Assembly (NCBI RefSeq): GCF_003148685.1
Contig: NZ_QGGR01000037.1
Span: 22,881 to 86,880 of the forward strand
Source of the DNA: Actinoplanes xinjiangensis
GTDB taxonomy: Bacteria; Actinomycetota; Actinomycetes; Mycobacteriales; Micromonosporaceae
Reading direction: 5' to 3'
Length of the DNA: 64,000 nt
Of this stretch, positions 11,447 through 18,237 are shown in pieces. Both the position numbers and the translations under genes were made by a program. The notes beneath the pieces are model-generated. The model was not told where the DNA came from. It searched no databases and saw only the letters and a program-made list of their open reading frames with translations. Numbering within the stretch: position 1 is the first letter of the stretch; each line of letters opens with the position of its first letter.

Positions 11447-12160
11447 ATGCCCACACCCGATCAGATGGTCGTAGCCGCGGCCCAGACAGCGCTGCGCCCG
11501 CTCGGGCTGCGCCGCCACAACCGCACCCGCGTGTGGGTCGAGGACCGCGGCTGGTGGCTGCTCCTCGTCGCGCTGGAACGGACCCGCGGTGGGGACACCC
11601 AGCTGGCGGTCGCCGCCAAGTTCCTCTGGGGGCCGATGCCCGAGTTCACCTACGACCTGGGTGGCCGCGTGTTCTGGCGGGAGGACACCGGCGACTTCGC
11701 CACCGAGTGGCCGCAGGACGGCCACGTGTGGGTGCAGGGCATCCGGCACATCCGTGACGATCAGTTCGCCACCGATCTGGCACAGGTCGCCGGCATCGCC
11801 CGGCAGCGGGCGGAGCAGTTGCGGCAGGAGATCGGCACCCCGGCGGACGTGGCCCGCGTGCTGGCGGCCCCGCAGAGCCGGATCACCGCGACCTCCTGGT
11901 GGCACGCGTTCCACACCGGCGCGGCGGCCGGGATGAGCGGTGACGCCGGCCTGGCGCGCAAGCACTTCGACCGGATCCGCCCGGACCGGCTGGCCGTGGC
12001 GTGGGAGTCCGACCTCGGCCGCCGGGCGGCCACGCTGAGCGCGCTCGCCGACGACCCGCCGGCGCTGTTCCGGCGGCTGTCCGACGACGTCGCGGCCATG
12101 CGGGCACGGCTCGGCCTGTCGGACACACCACTCGCTGCACCACCGGAGCCGGTGTGGTGA
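11447..12160 (+). CDS. hypothetical protein, 237 residues
   Basis: I do not recognise the family. The protein is soluble and Trp/Arg-rich, with WVEDRGWWLLLV near residue 29 and a helical second half containing SWWHAFHTG. It has no signal peptide, membrane segment or obvious catalytic motif. The layout (an alpha/beta N-terminal part, then helices) recalls actinobacterial DUF4304-like proteins, but that link is weak. ATG 11447 is preceded by an AAGG element. It is followed after 13 bp by the DUF2630 gene and probably shares a transcript with it. Confidence 0.75.
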   Translation: MPTPDQMVVAAAQTALRPLGLRRHNRTRVWVEDRGWWLLLVALERTRGGDTQLAVAAKFLWGPMPEFTYDLGGRVFWREDTGDFATEWPQDGHVWVQGIRHIRDDQFATDLAQVAGIARQRAEQLRQEIGTPADVARVLAAPQSRITATSWWHAFHTGAAAGMSGDAGLARKHFDRIRPDRLAVAWESDLGRRAATLSALADDPPALFRRLSDDVAAMRARLGLSDTPLAAPPEPVW

Positions 12161-12173
12161 ATAGGCTTCGGTG

Positions 12174-12419
12174 ATGGATGACAAGACAGTGCTCAGCCGG
12201 ATCAACGAACTGGTCGACGAGGAGCACGTGCTCCGCCGCCAGCTGAGCGAGGGCGAGATCTCGTCCGACGAGGAGCACGCCCGCCTCAAGGACCTGGAGG
12301 AGTCCCTCGACCAGTGCTGGGACCTGCTGCGCCGCCGCCGGGCGGCCCGTGACGCCGGCCAGGATCCGGACGCCGAGAAGGCCCACAGCATCGGCGAGGT
12401 GGAGGGCTACATTCAGTGA
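12174..12419 (+). CDS. DUF2630 family protein
   Basis: A small 81-residue, highly charged and mostly helical protein starting MDDKTVLSRINELVDEEH, the signature of the actinobacterial DUF2630 family. Its function is unknown; the heptad-like spacing suggests a short coiled-coil hairpin. A Trp-containing motif QCWDLLRRRRA near residue 48 is typical of the family. A GTG directly in front (12171) could also be the start. Confidence 0.85.
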   Translation: MDDKTVLSRINELVDEEHVLRRQLSEGEISSDEEHARLKDLEESLDQCWDLLRRRRAARDAGQDPDAEKAHSIGEVEGYIQ

Positions 12420-12422
12420 GGT

Positions 12423-12448
12423 GAGCCGGGGCCGTGCGGCCCCGGCTC
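12423..12448. terminator. bidirectional hairpin terminator
   Basis: A perfect 11-bp stem (GAGCCGGGGCC against GGCCCCGGCTC) with a 4-nt loop sits between two convergent gene ends (stops at 12417 and 12459). It has no T-run, which is common for actinobacterial terminators. Confidence 0.75.
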
Positions 12449-12458
12449 CGGTCGGGCG

Positions 12459-13376
12459 TCAGCGCAGCCCCGCCTCGAAGTGCAGGCGCTCGATCAGTTC
12501 GTCCTCGTCGATGGTCAGCCCCCGGGACCGGAACCAGTTCGCCACGTTGCGTACGTCCCGGGCGATGAACTCCCCACCGCGCGGATTGGCGATCACGTCG
12601 ACGATCTGCGGCAGATCGATCATGACGAGCCGCCCGTTGTGCACCATCGTGTTGTACGGCGAGAGGTCACCGTGCGCGACCTGCGCCCGGGCCAGCACCG
12701 ACAGGGCGTCGGTCATCTGCCGCCACAGGTCGGCCAGCTGATCCGGGTCGGCCCGCACCTGGGCCAGTCGCGGCGCCGCCTCGCCGGTCTCCCAGTCGCC
12801 GATGAACTCCATCATCAGCTCGGTGCCGATGAGCTGCACCGGGTAGGGCACACAGACCAGATCGCTCTCCCGCCCGATCTCCCAGAGCCGGCCGAGCGCG
12901 CCGAACTCGGCCGCCGACCACTGCCCGGAGATCATCTCCTTGCCGAAGGCGGTCCGGTTGCTCATCGCCCGCATCTCACGGGACCGGCGGACCCGGCGTC
13001 CCTCGAGATAGCCGGCGTCGCGATGGAACATCCGGTGGTCGCCGTCGCGATAGCGCTTGGCGGCCAGCATGCTGATCTTGTCGGTGCCCGGGACGGCCCG
13101 CCGGACCAGGAAGACGTCGGCTTCCTTACCGGTCTTGAGCATCCCCAGCTCGGTGTCGACCGCACCGTACTCGGTGCGGACCCAGTCGGGGCGAGGCTCG
13201 GGGCCGTGCAGAGCGCCGTCCCACGTGGACCAGCGGTCGCCCTCCTCGGGCAGATCCGGGTCCTCTTTCAGGGCCGGCTCGATCCGGCCGCGCTTTACGA
13301 AAGTGGGGTCGTCGTCGTCGAACTTGCGGCGCTTGCCGCGCATGGTGGTGGAGCCGTAAGAGTCGTGCTCGCGCAC
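12459..13376 (-). CDS. RIO1-like serine protein kinase
   Basis: A 305-residue atypical protein kinase of the RIO family. The N-terminus is basic and disordered. The nucleotide loop lies around KTGKEADVFLV (residues 81-91), the ATP lysine is probably Lys107 in AAKRYR, the catalytic loop is HGDLSPYN (235-242, Asp237) and the metal-binding loop is IDLPQ (253-257), which corresponds to the IDxxQ of RIO1 kinases. The kinase fold is complete. In eukaryotes and archaea the family acts in ribosome maturation; the bacterial role is not settled. GTG 13376 is the start, with AGGAGA upstream. Confidence 0.9.
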   Translation of the reverse strand: MREHDSYGSTTMRGKRRKFDDDDPTFVKRGRIEPALKEDPDLPEEGDRWSTWDGALHGPEPRPDWVRTEYGAVDTELGMLKTGKEADVFLVRRAVPGTDKISMLAAKRYRDGDHRMFHRDAGYLEGRRVRRSREMRAMSNRTAFGKEMISGQWSAAEFGALGRLWEIGRESDLVCVPYPVQLIGTELMMEFIGDWETGEAAPRLAQVRADPDQLADLWRQMTDALSVLARAQVAHGDLSPYNTMVHNGRLVMIDLPQIVDVIANPRGGEFIARDVRNVANWFRSRGLTIDEDELIERLHFEAGLR

Positions 13377-13540
13377 TGGAGGTTCTCCTCGGAGAAAGAA
13401 GTTTTCGGGGAAGCGGGGACAGCAGGCATCACAAAGACGGCCATGAGGTCCACCCCCTTCTCTCTCGTCGGTTCGTTTCCGGCGCGCCCACTCTTTCCGA
13501 TCACCGCGGAGCGCGCAACCGAATTAACTCCGCCCCTGTC

Positions 13541-14188
13541 TCAGCGGGCTGCCATGATCGCGGACAGGCCCTGGATCACGTTGCCGACCGCATGGGTCGG
13601 GGCGAACCGGGTGTCCACCCAGTCCCGCCCGCGGTGCAGCCACACACTGGGCAGGCCGAGCGCCGCGGCCCCGCCGATGTCGGCCTCCGGGCTGTCGCCG
13701 AGCACCCAGGCCCCGGCCAGCCGCATCCGCACCCGCTGGGCGGCGACCGCGAAGATCCGCGGGTTCGGTTTGCTGACGCCGCACTCCTCGGAGATCACCC
13801 AGTCGGCGACATACCGGTCCAGACCGGTCCGCCGGATCCGGGCGTCCTGCTGCTCGGCCGGCCCGTTGGTGACCACCACCGGGACCAGCCCGGCGTCACC
13901 GGCGATCTCCAGCGCGCAACCGACCATCGGGTCGAGGCGTTCGTAGGTGAGGGGGCCGGCGTTCAGCTCGTCGACCAGGTCGATCGAGGAGACCCGCAGC
14001 CGGTAGCGGTCACGGATCCGGTCGGCGAGGTCCCACCGGGAGGTCAGACCGTCCGCATCCACCGCGACCAGCCACTCGAGATCGTCCTGTGGCGCCGCGA
14101 TCTCATCCAGAAACCCCTTGGCCCACAGCCGGAACGCACCGCTGCGGTCAAGCAGGGTGTCGTCCAGAGCGAGGAAGACTAGAGGCAC
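13541..14188 (-). CDS. HAD-superfamily protein lacking the nucleophile Asp
   Basis: A 215-residue haloacid-dehalogenase-like phosphatase fold. Motif I reads FLALDDTLLD: the usual D-x-D-x-T has Ala7 (GCT) where the phosphorylated Asp should be, while the acid/base Asp9 is kept. Motif II (VVVTNGP, Thr107), the Lys140 of motif III (GVSKPNP) and the motif IV acidic pair (LGDSPEAD, Asp165/Asp170) are intact. A helical cap fills residues 15-95. Relatives are phosphoglycolate or sugar phosphatases, but without the nucleophile this copy may bind rather than hydrolyse substrate. One base change (A to C) would restore Asp. GTG 14188 is the start. Confidence 0.87.
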   Translation of the reverse strand: MPLVFLALDDTLLDRSGAFRLWAKGFLDEIAAPQDDLEWLVAVDADGLTSRWDLADRIRDRYRLRVSSIDLVDELNAGPLTYERLDPMVGCALEIAGDAGLVPVVVTNGPAEQQDARIRRTGLDRYVADWVISEECGVSKPNPRIFAVAAQRVRMRLAGAWVLGDSPEADIGGAAALGLPSVWLHRGRDWVDTRFAPTHAVGNVIQGLSAIMAAR

Positions 14189-14297
14189 GCGGGCACTTTA
14201 CGTGAGCACCACCGGTACCGCACAGCCCAGGACTGTTAACAAAACGCTGAGAGCATGACGAAATTCGCATCATCCGATCGTGCGACCGCCGGCTCTA

Positions 14298-14319
14298 GTA
14301 AGCCGTACGTACGGATTGC
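14298..14319. promoter_or_regulatory. palindromic operator upstream of acnR
   Basis: A near-perfect 22-bp dyad, left half GTAAGCCGTAC and right half GTACGGATTGC, with a perfect 12-bp CCGTACGTACGG at its centre. It lies 33 bp before the GTG of the TetR-type gene and recurs upstream of acnA (7825-7846). It is the likely autoregulatory site of this repressor. Confidence 0.72.
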
Positions 14320-14352
14320 AAGAAAGTCCTGGCCCATGACACGATCAGCGGT

Positions 14353-14931
14353 GTGCCCAGGGTGAGTCAGGACCAGCTCGATGCTCGACGCCACGAGATC
14401 CTCAGCGCGTCCCGCACGTGCTTCGCGCGATTCGGATACAACGGCGCGACGGTCCACCGCCTCGAAGAGGCCACCGGCATGTCCCGCGGCGCGATTTTCC
14501 ACCATTTCCGTGACAAGGAACATCTGTTCCTCGCGGTCGCCGAGGACGACGCCGCCACCATGGCCGAGACCGTCGCCCGCAACGGCCTCGTCCAGGTGAT
14601 GCGTGACCTGCTCGAACGCGCCGGCAACAGCGAGGGCGACACGGCCGGCTGGCTCGGCACCCAACTAGAGGTCGCACACCGGCGGCGCACCGATCCGGCC
14701 TTCGCCAAACGGTGGGCCCAGCGGTCCGCCGCGATCGCCGACGCCACCCGCGAACGCCTCCAGCGCCAGCGGGACGCCGGCGTGCTCCGCGACGACGTCC
14801 CGGTCGAGGTCCTCACCCAGTTCCTCGAGCTGGCGTACGACGGCCTCGTCCTCCACCTGGCCACCGGCCGGCCCGCCGGCGAGCTCGCCGCCGTCCTCGA
14901 CGTCGTCGAGGACGCCGTCCGCCGCCACTGA
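14353..14931 (+). CDS. acnR: TetR-family repressor, AcnR type
   Basis: A 192-residue TetR regulator. The N-terminal helix-turn-helix covers about residues 12-55 (TVHRLEEATGMSRGAIFHHF). The N-terminus MPRVSQDQLDARR and the C-terminal ligand domain (AKRWAQRSAAIAD, LRDDVPVEVL) closely resemble AcnR, the aconitase repressor encoded next to acn in corynebacteria and mycobacteria. Here it is 3.6 kb from acnA, but the two genes share a 22-bp operator. AcnR binds citrate-Mg in Corynebacterium; that is family knowledge, not seen here. The start is GTG 14353. The stop is 2 bp before the ATG of the next gene. Confidence 0.87.
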   Translation: MPRVSQDQLDARRHEILSASRTCFARFGYNGATVHRLEEATGMSRGAIFHHFRDKEHLFLAVAEDDAATMAETVARNGLVQVMRDLLERAGNSEGDTAGWLGTQLEVAHRRRTDPAFAKRWAQRSAAIADATRERLQRQRDAGVLRDDVPVEVLTQFLELAYDGLVLHLATGRPAGELAAVLDVVEDAVRRH

Positions 14932-14933
14932 CG

Positions 14934-15899
14934 ATGGCCCCGCCACCGCGCCGCCCGAGCCGACAACCGGCAACCGGAGCGCCGCAGGACCCGTCTTCCT
15001 CGCCCGAAGCGCCGCCACAACCGGCCTCCCTTCCTGAGACGCCGCCCGAACCGGCCCCCACCCACGGAACGCCCGGCCCGACCTCTACCCACGGAGTGCC
15101 GCCCGAACCGGCCCCCACCCACGGAACGCCGCCCGGACCGGCCTCCCTGACCGGGGCCCGGCGAGGGTCGGTGCTGGTCACCGGGGCGTCCCGGGGGCTC
15201 GGCGCGGAGATCGCGCGGCGGCTCGGCGCCGACGGGTGGCCGGTCGCGGTGAATTACCTCCCCGATCCCGAGGGCGCCGAACGCGTCGTCGCCGACATCC
15301 TCGCGGCCGGTGGCACGGCCGCCGCGTTCCGCGCCGACGTCACCGATGAGACCGCTGTAGCGAATCTCATACCGGCGGTGCGAGACGTCCTCGGGCCGGT
15401 CCGGGTGCTGATCCCCAACGCCACCGGACCTCAGCCGGTACGGGCGGCGCTCGACCTGACCTGGCAGGACCACCTCGACCAGCTGCTGTTCTTCGTCAAG
15501 AGCCCGACCCTGTTGATGCGCGCGGCCGTCCCCGACATGAGCCGGCTGGGCGGCGGCCGCATCATCCACGTCGGCTCCGACCTACCCGAACGAGCCGAGC
15601 CGGGAATGTCGGCCTACAGCGCCGCGAAGTCCGCCCAGCTCTCCCTGACCCGCACGTGGGCCCGCGAACTCGGCCCACTCGGCATCACCGTCAACCTGGT
15701 GGCGCCCGGCTGGATCCCGGTCGAACGGCACGCCGGCATCCCCGCCGACCAGATCGAGGGCTACCGGCGGGACGTACCGCTGGGCCGGATGGGCACCCCC
15801 GCCGAGGTCGCCGACGTGGTCGCGTTCCTGGCCTCGGACGGGTCCCGCTTCATCACCGGCGAACGGATCGCCGTGAACGGCGGCCACACCCTCACCTGA
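14934..15899 (+). CDS. SDR-family 3-oxoacyl-ACP-reductase-like protein with Pro-rich N-terminus
   Basis: About 321 residues. A classical short-chain dehydrogenase domain fills residues 78-321: cofactor motif TGASRGLG near 83, catalytic Ser in HVGSD near 214, and Tyr/Lys in YSAAK near 227-231. It is NAD(P)-dependent; the substrate is unknown. Residues 1-77 are low-complexity Pro/Thr/Ala, with an exact 33-bp DNA repeat (15041-15073 and 15098-15130) encoding a PEPAPTHGT motif. This extension is absent from ordinary SDRs and may not be translated; a GTG at 15171 is the alternative start at the domain edge. ATG 14934 lies 2 bp after the acnR stop codon, so the genes are probably co-transcribed. 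Confidence 0.82.
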   Translation: MAPPPRRPSRQPATGAPQDPSSSPEAPPQPASLPETPPEPAPTHGTPGPTSTHGVPPEPAPTHGTPPGPASLTGARRGSVLVTGASRGLGAEIARRLGADGWPVAVNYLPDPEGAERVVADILAAGGTAAAFRADVTDETAVANLIPAVRDVLGPVRVLIPNATGPQPVRAALDLTWQDHLDQLLFFVKSPTLLMRAAVPDMSRLGGGRIIHVGSDLPERAEPGMSAYSAAKSAQLSLTRTWARELGPLGITVNLVAPGWIPVERHAGIPADQIEGYRRDVPLGRMGTPAEVADVVAFLASDGSRFITGERIAVNGGHTLT

Positions 15900-15923
15900 T
15901 CCACCAACCCACCGTGAGAGCCC

Positions 15924-15940
15924 GTACTCCTCGGGAGTAC
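15924..15940. terminator. short hairpin after the SDR gene
   Basis: A perfect 7-bp stem (GTACTCC against GGAGTAC) with a TCG loop lies 25 bp after the stop codon. There is no T-run, so a terminator role is only possible. Confidence 0.35.
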
Positions 15941-15968
15941 CTGCCTCCGCCGGCCGCCGACCCTTCCC

Positions 15969-16210
15969 GGCTGGTCCCCACCGCTGTCTCACGACCCTCG
16001 AAACAGCACTAAGAACCAGCCAGCCAGGACCGGCTGGCTGTCACCGCTCTCTCCGCGGACCTGAGACAGCGGTCAGGACCAGCCGAAAAGAACCGGCTGG
16101 CTGCCACCGCTCTCTCAGCGAGCCTGAGACAGCGGTCAGGACCAGCCGAAAAGAACCGGCTGGCTGTCACCGCTGTCTCAGCGAAGCTGAGACAGCGGTG
16201 GGGACCAGCC
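15969..16210. repeat. four-unit palindromic repeat array, 63-bp period (locus 1)
   Basis: Four units start at 15969, 16032, 16095 and 16158, exactly 63 bp apart. Each has a 53-bp imperfect palindrome and a 10-bp spacer (GAAAAGAACC in the last two). The outer arms are GGCTGG and CCAGCC. The inner arms are ACCGCTGTCTC and GAGACAGCGGT around a short variable loop; the last unit has a 14-bp perfect inner stem. The left arm of the first unit (GGCTGGTCCCCACC) is the perfect complement of the right arm of the last. The array nearly fills the 328-bp gap between two convergent genes. The same family forms a three-unit array at 49070-49248. No protein is encoded. Confidence 0.92.
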
Positions 16211-16227
16211 GGGGGTGTGGGGTGGGG

Positions 16228-16593
16228 CTAGTGGGTGGGGGCGTGGTCGATGAAGCCGAGTACCTGGAAGATCCGGCCTTCGGCGTCGCGTTCGGCCACG
16301 TCGAAGCCCACCACCAGCGGCTCCTCTCCCGGCCGTCCCAGATGCCAGGTGAAACGGGCCTGGTCGTGGTGGGCGTCGACCGGGCCGCCTGAGCTGAACA
16401 CCAGTCCCGCGAACTGCTGCTGCGCCGCACCGATCACCGCGTCCAGGGCGTCGCGCCCCTCGACTGCCGCGAGCGGGTCCACGTACCGCACCCCTTCGGC
16501 GAACGTCTCGCCGATCGCGGCCCGCCGGGCCACCGGGTCGGTCTCGTTCCAGATCGCGAGGTACCGCTCGATCACGCTGTCGAAGTCGCTCAT
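16228..16593 (-). CDS. SnoaL-like NTF2-fold protein
   Basis: A 121-residue protein of the SnoaL/ketosteroid-isomerase-like NTF2 superfamily: helix-rich start (SVIERYLAIWNETD), then VRYVDPLAAVEGRDAL and a curved sheet ending VLGFIDHAP. Members are small cytoplasmic isomerases, hydrolases or binding proteins; no substrate can be assigned. ATG 16593 is preceded by a GAGAGGACGAG element. It is divergent from the XRE regulator gene, with a palindromic site between them, so it is probably that regulator's target. Confidence 0.85.
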   Translation of the reverse strand: MSDFDSVIERYLAIWNETDPVARRAAIGETFAEGVRYVDPLAAVEGRDALDAVIGAAQQQFAGLVFSSGGPVDAHHDQARFTWHLGRPGEEPLVVGFDVAERDAEGRIFQVLGFIDHAPTH

Positions 16594-16662
16594 CCGTCTC
16601 GTCCTCTCATCGCCGGTCGGCTTGACGGGGACGAGCCTGCCCGCGGCGGGGTAGTGCGGTCG

Positions 16663-16679
16663 ATTACCCCGCGGGTAAT
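16663..16679. promoter_or_regulatory. palindromic operator between the SnoaL and XRE genes
   Basis: A perfect inverted repeat, ATTACCC-CGC-GGGTAAT, lies in the 122-bp divergent promoter region, 36 bp before the XRE gene start. It is a natural binding site for the XRE regulator, controlling itself and the SnoaL-like gene. Confidence 0.55.
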
Positions 16680-16715
16680 GGCGGAGCCGCGGGCCACTCC
16701 CTACGCTCGGCGGAC

Positions 16716-17495
16716 ATGAGCGACGTGGGCAGAATGCTGCGCGGCTGGCGGGACACCCGGCGGATGAGCCAGCTCGACCTCTCCAGCCGGTCCGGGGTGT
16801 CGACCCGGCATCTGTCGTTCGTGGAGACCGGCCGGTCCCGCCCGACCCGGCAGATGCTGCTGCGCCTGGCCGAGGAACTCGACGTGCCGTTGCGGGCCCG
16901 CAACGAGCTGCTGCTGGCCGGCGGGTTCGCACCGGCATACCCGCAGTCCGAACTGGACGGCCCGCCGCTGGCCGAGGTGCTGGCCGCACTGCGCAACGTG
17001 CTGGCCGGGCACTCGCCGCATCCGGCGGTGCTGGTGGACCGGCACTGGACGATGGTCGACGCCAACGACGCGGTGGCCAGGTTCACCGCCGGATGTGCCC
17101 CGGAGCTGCTGACCCCACCGGTCAACGTCCTGCGCCTGGCGCTGCACCCGGCCGGCATGGCGCCGCGGATCGGCAACCTCGCCGAGTGGCGTACGCACAT
17201 CCTGCACCGCCTCGACCGGCAGGCCGCGGCCACCGGCGACCCGGTGCTGCGGGAGATGTACGCCGAACTGGCCGGCTATCCCGGTGGCGAGGTCACCGGC
17301 CATCCCGATGGTCTGGTCGTCCCGCTGCGATTCGAGGACCTCGACTTCTTCAGCATCACCACCGTGCTCGGCACTCCGCGCGACGTGACCCTGTCCGAAC
17401 TGGCCATCGAGGCGTTCCTGCCCGCCGATGCGGCCACGGCGGCGGCGCTGCGCCGTGAGGTGGCAGGATCGGGGCATGGACCTTGGGCTCGCTGA
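16716..17495 (+). CDS. XRE-family regulator with MmyB-like ligand domain
   Basis: A 259-residue DNA-binding protein. The N-terminal helix-turn-helix (residues 8-62) includes SQLDLSSRSGVSTRHLSFVE. The C-terminal part, about residues 90-250, is a MmyB-like PAS-type sensor domain (LVDRHWTMVDAN, RFEDLDFFSITT). Homologues sense small hydrophobic ligands and usually control a neighbouring oxidoreductase. That fits the overlap with the next SDR gene (20 bp) and the divergent SnoaL-like gene. ATG 16716 is the only good start. Confidence 0.9.
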   Translation: MSDVGRMLRGWRDTRRMSQLDLSSRSGVSTRHLSFVETGRSRPTRQMLLRLAEELDVPLRARNELLLAGGFAPAYPQSELDGPPLAEVLAALRNVLAGHSPHPAVLVDRHWTMVDANDAVARFTAGCAPELLTPPVNVLRLALHPAGMAPRIGNLAEWRTHILHRLDRQAAATGDPVLREMYAELAGYPGGEVTGHPDGLVVPLRFEDLDFFSITTVLGTPRDVTLSELAIEAFLPADAATAAALRREVAGSGHGPWAR

Positions 17496-18237
17496 TCGTG
17501 TCTACATCCTCACCGGGGCTTCCCGTGGCCTCGGGTTCGCCACCGCGCAGGCACTTGTCGGCGACGGCGCGAAGGTGGTCGTCTCCTCGCGTGACACCGA
17601 CCGGGTCACCGAGGCGGTCACCGCGCTGGGCGGTCCGGATCACGCTCTCGGGGTGACCGCCGACCTGTCCGACCCGAGCACCCCGCGGGAGTTGGTGCAC
17701 GCCGCGCAGGAGCGGTTCGGGCGGCTCGACGGCGCCCTGATCTCGGTGGGCGGCCCCACCCCGGGCACCGCGGCGAGCATGAGCGACGACCAGTGGACGA
17801 GCGCGTTCGAGACGGTCTTCCTGGGCTCGGTGCGCGCGGCCCGTACGTTCGCGTCGGCGCTTCCCGAGGGCGGCGCGATCGGCCTGGTGCTGTCCACGTC
17901 GGTGAAGACGCCGCTCGCCGGACTCGGTCTCTCCAACGGATTCCGCCCCGGCCTGGCGATGGTGTCGAAGGACATGGCCGACGAGTTCGGCCCGCGCGGC
18001 ATCCGGGTCGTCAGCGTGCTGCCCGGCCGGTTCATGACCGACCGCAGCCGGGAACTCTTCGAGTCGGCCGCCGACCCGATCGCCGCCGCGGAAACGGTCG
18101 CGTCCGGCATCCCGCTGCGCCGTATCGGGGAGCCGACCGAGTTCGGTCGCGCCGCCGCGTTCCTGCTCTCCCCGGCCGCAAGCTACATCACCGGCGTAGC
18201 CGTCGCCGTCGACGGCGGCGCCCTCCGCGCCCTGTGA
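17476..18237 (+). CDS. SDR-family protein with divergent active site
   Basis: 253 residues, a Rossmann-fold short-chain dehydrogenase. The cofactor motif TGASRGLG is intact near residue 11. The classical Tyr-x-x-x-Lys is replaced by S-N-G-F-R in the segment GLSNGFRPG, while the Ser of LSTS is kept. This places it in the atypical group of ketoacyl-reductase-like SDRs with an altered catalytic tetrad, so activity may differ. It overlaps the XRE gene by 20 bp and the glycosylase gene by 4 bp (GTGA), indicating one operon probably controlled by the XRE regulator. Confidence 0.88.
   Translation: MDLGLADRVYILTGASRGLGFATAQALVGDGAKVVVSSRDTDRVTEAVTALGGPDHALGVTADLSDPSTPRELVHAAQERFGRLDGALISVGGPTPGTAASMSDDQWTSAFETVFLGSVRAARTFASALPEGGAIGLVLSTSVKTPLAGLGLSNGFRPGLAMVSKDMADEFGPRGIRVVSVLPGRFMTDRSRELFESAADPIAAAETVASGIPLRRIGEPTEFGRAAAFLLSPAASYITGVAVAVDGGALRAL

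Noticed and set aside
13295..13444. Small minus-strand reading frame (MAVFVMPAVPASPKTSF start) with a good GGGGGTGGA ribosome-like site, overlapping the RIO kinase start.
   Set aside because: After about 25 residues it turns into a Thr/Ala/Ser run that is the out-of-frame reading of the kinase gene. A leader peptide is possible but nothing else supports it.
15969..16210. Considered as a CRISPR array because of regular repeat spacing.
   Set aside because: The repeated part (53 bp) is long and palindromic, the spacers are 10 bp and nearly identical, and no cas gene is present.
15969..16210. Considered as an integron attC array.
   Set aside because: No gene cassettes lie between units, no RYYYAAC/GTTRRRY core sites are seen, and no integrase is nearby.
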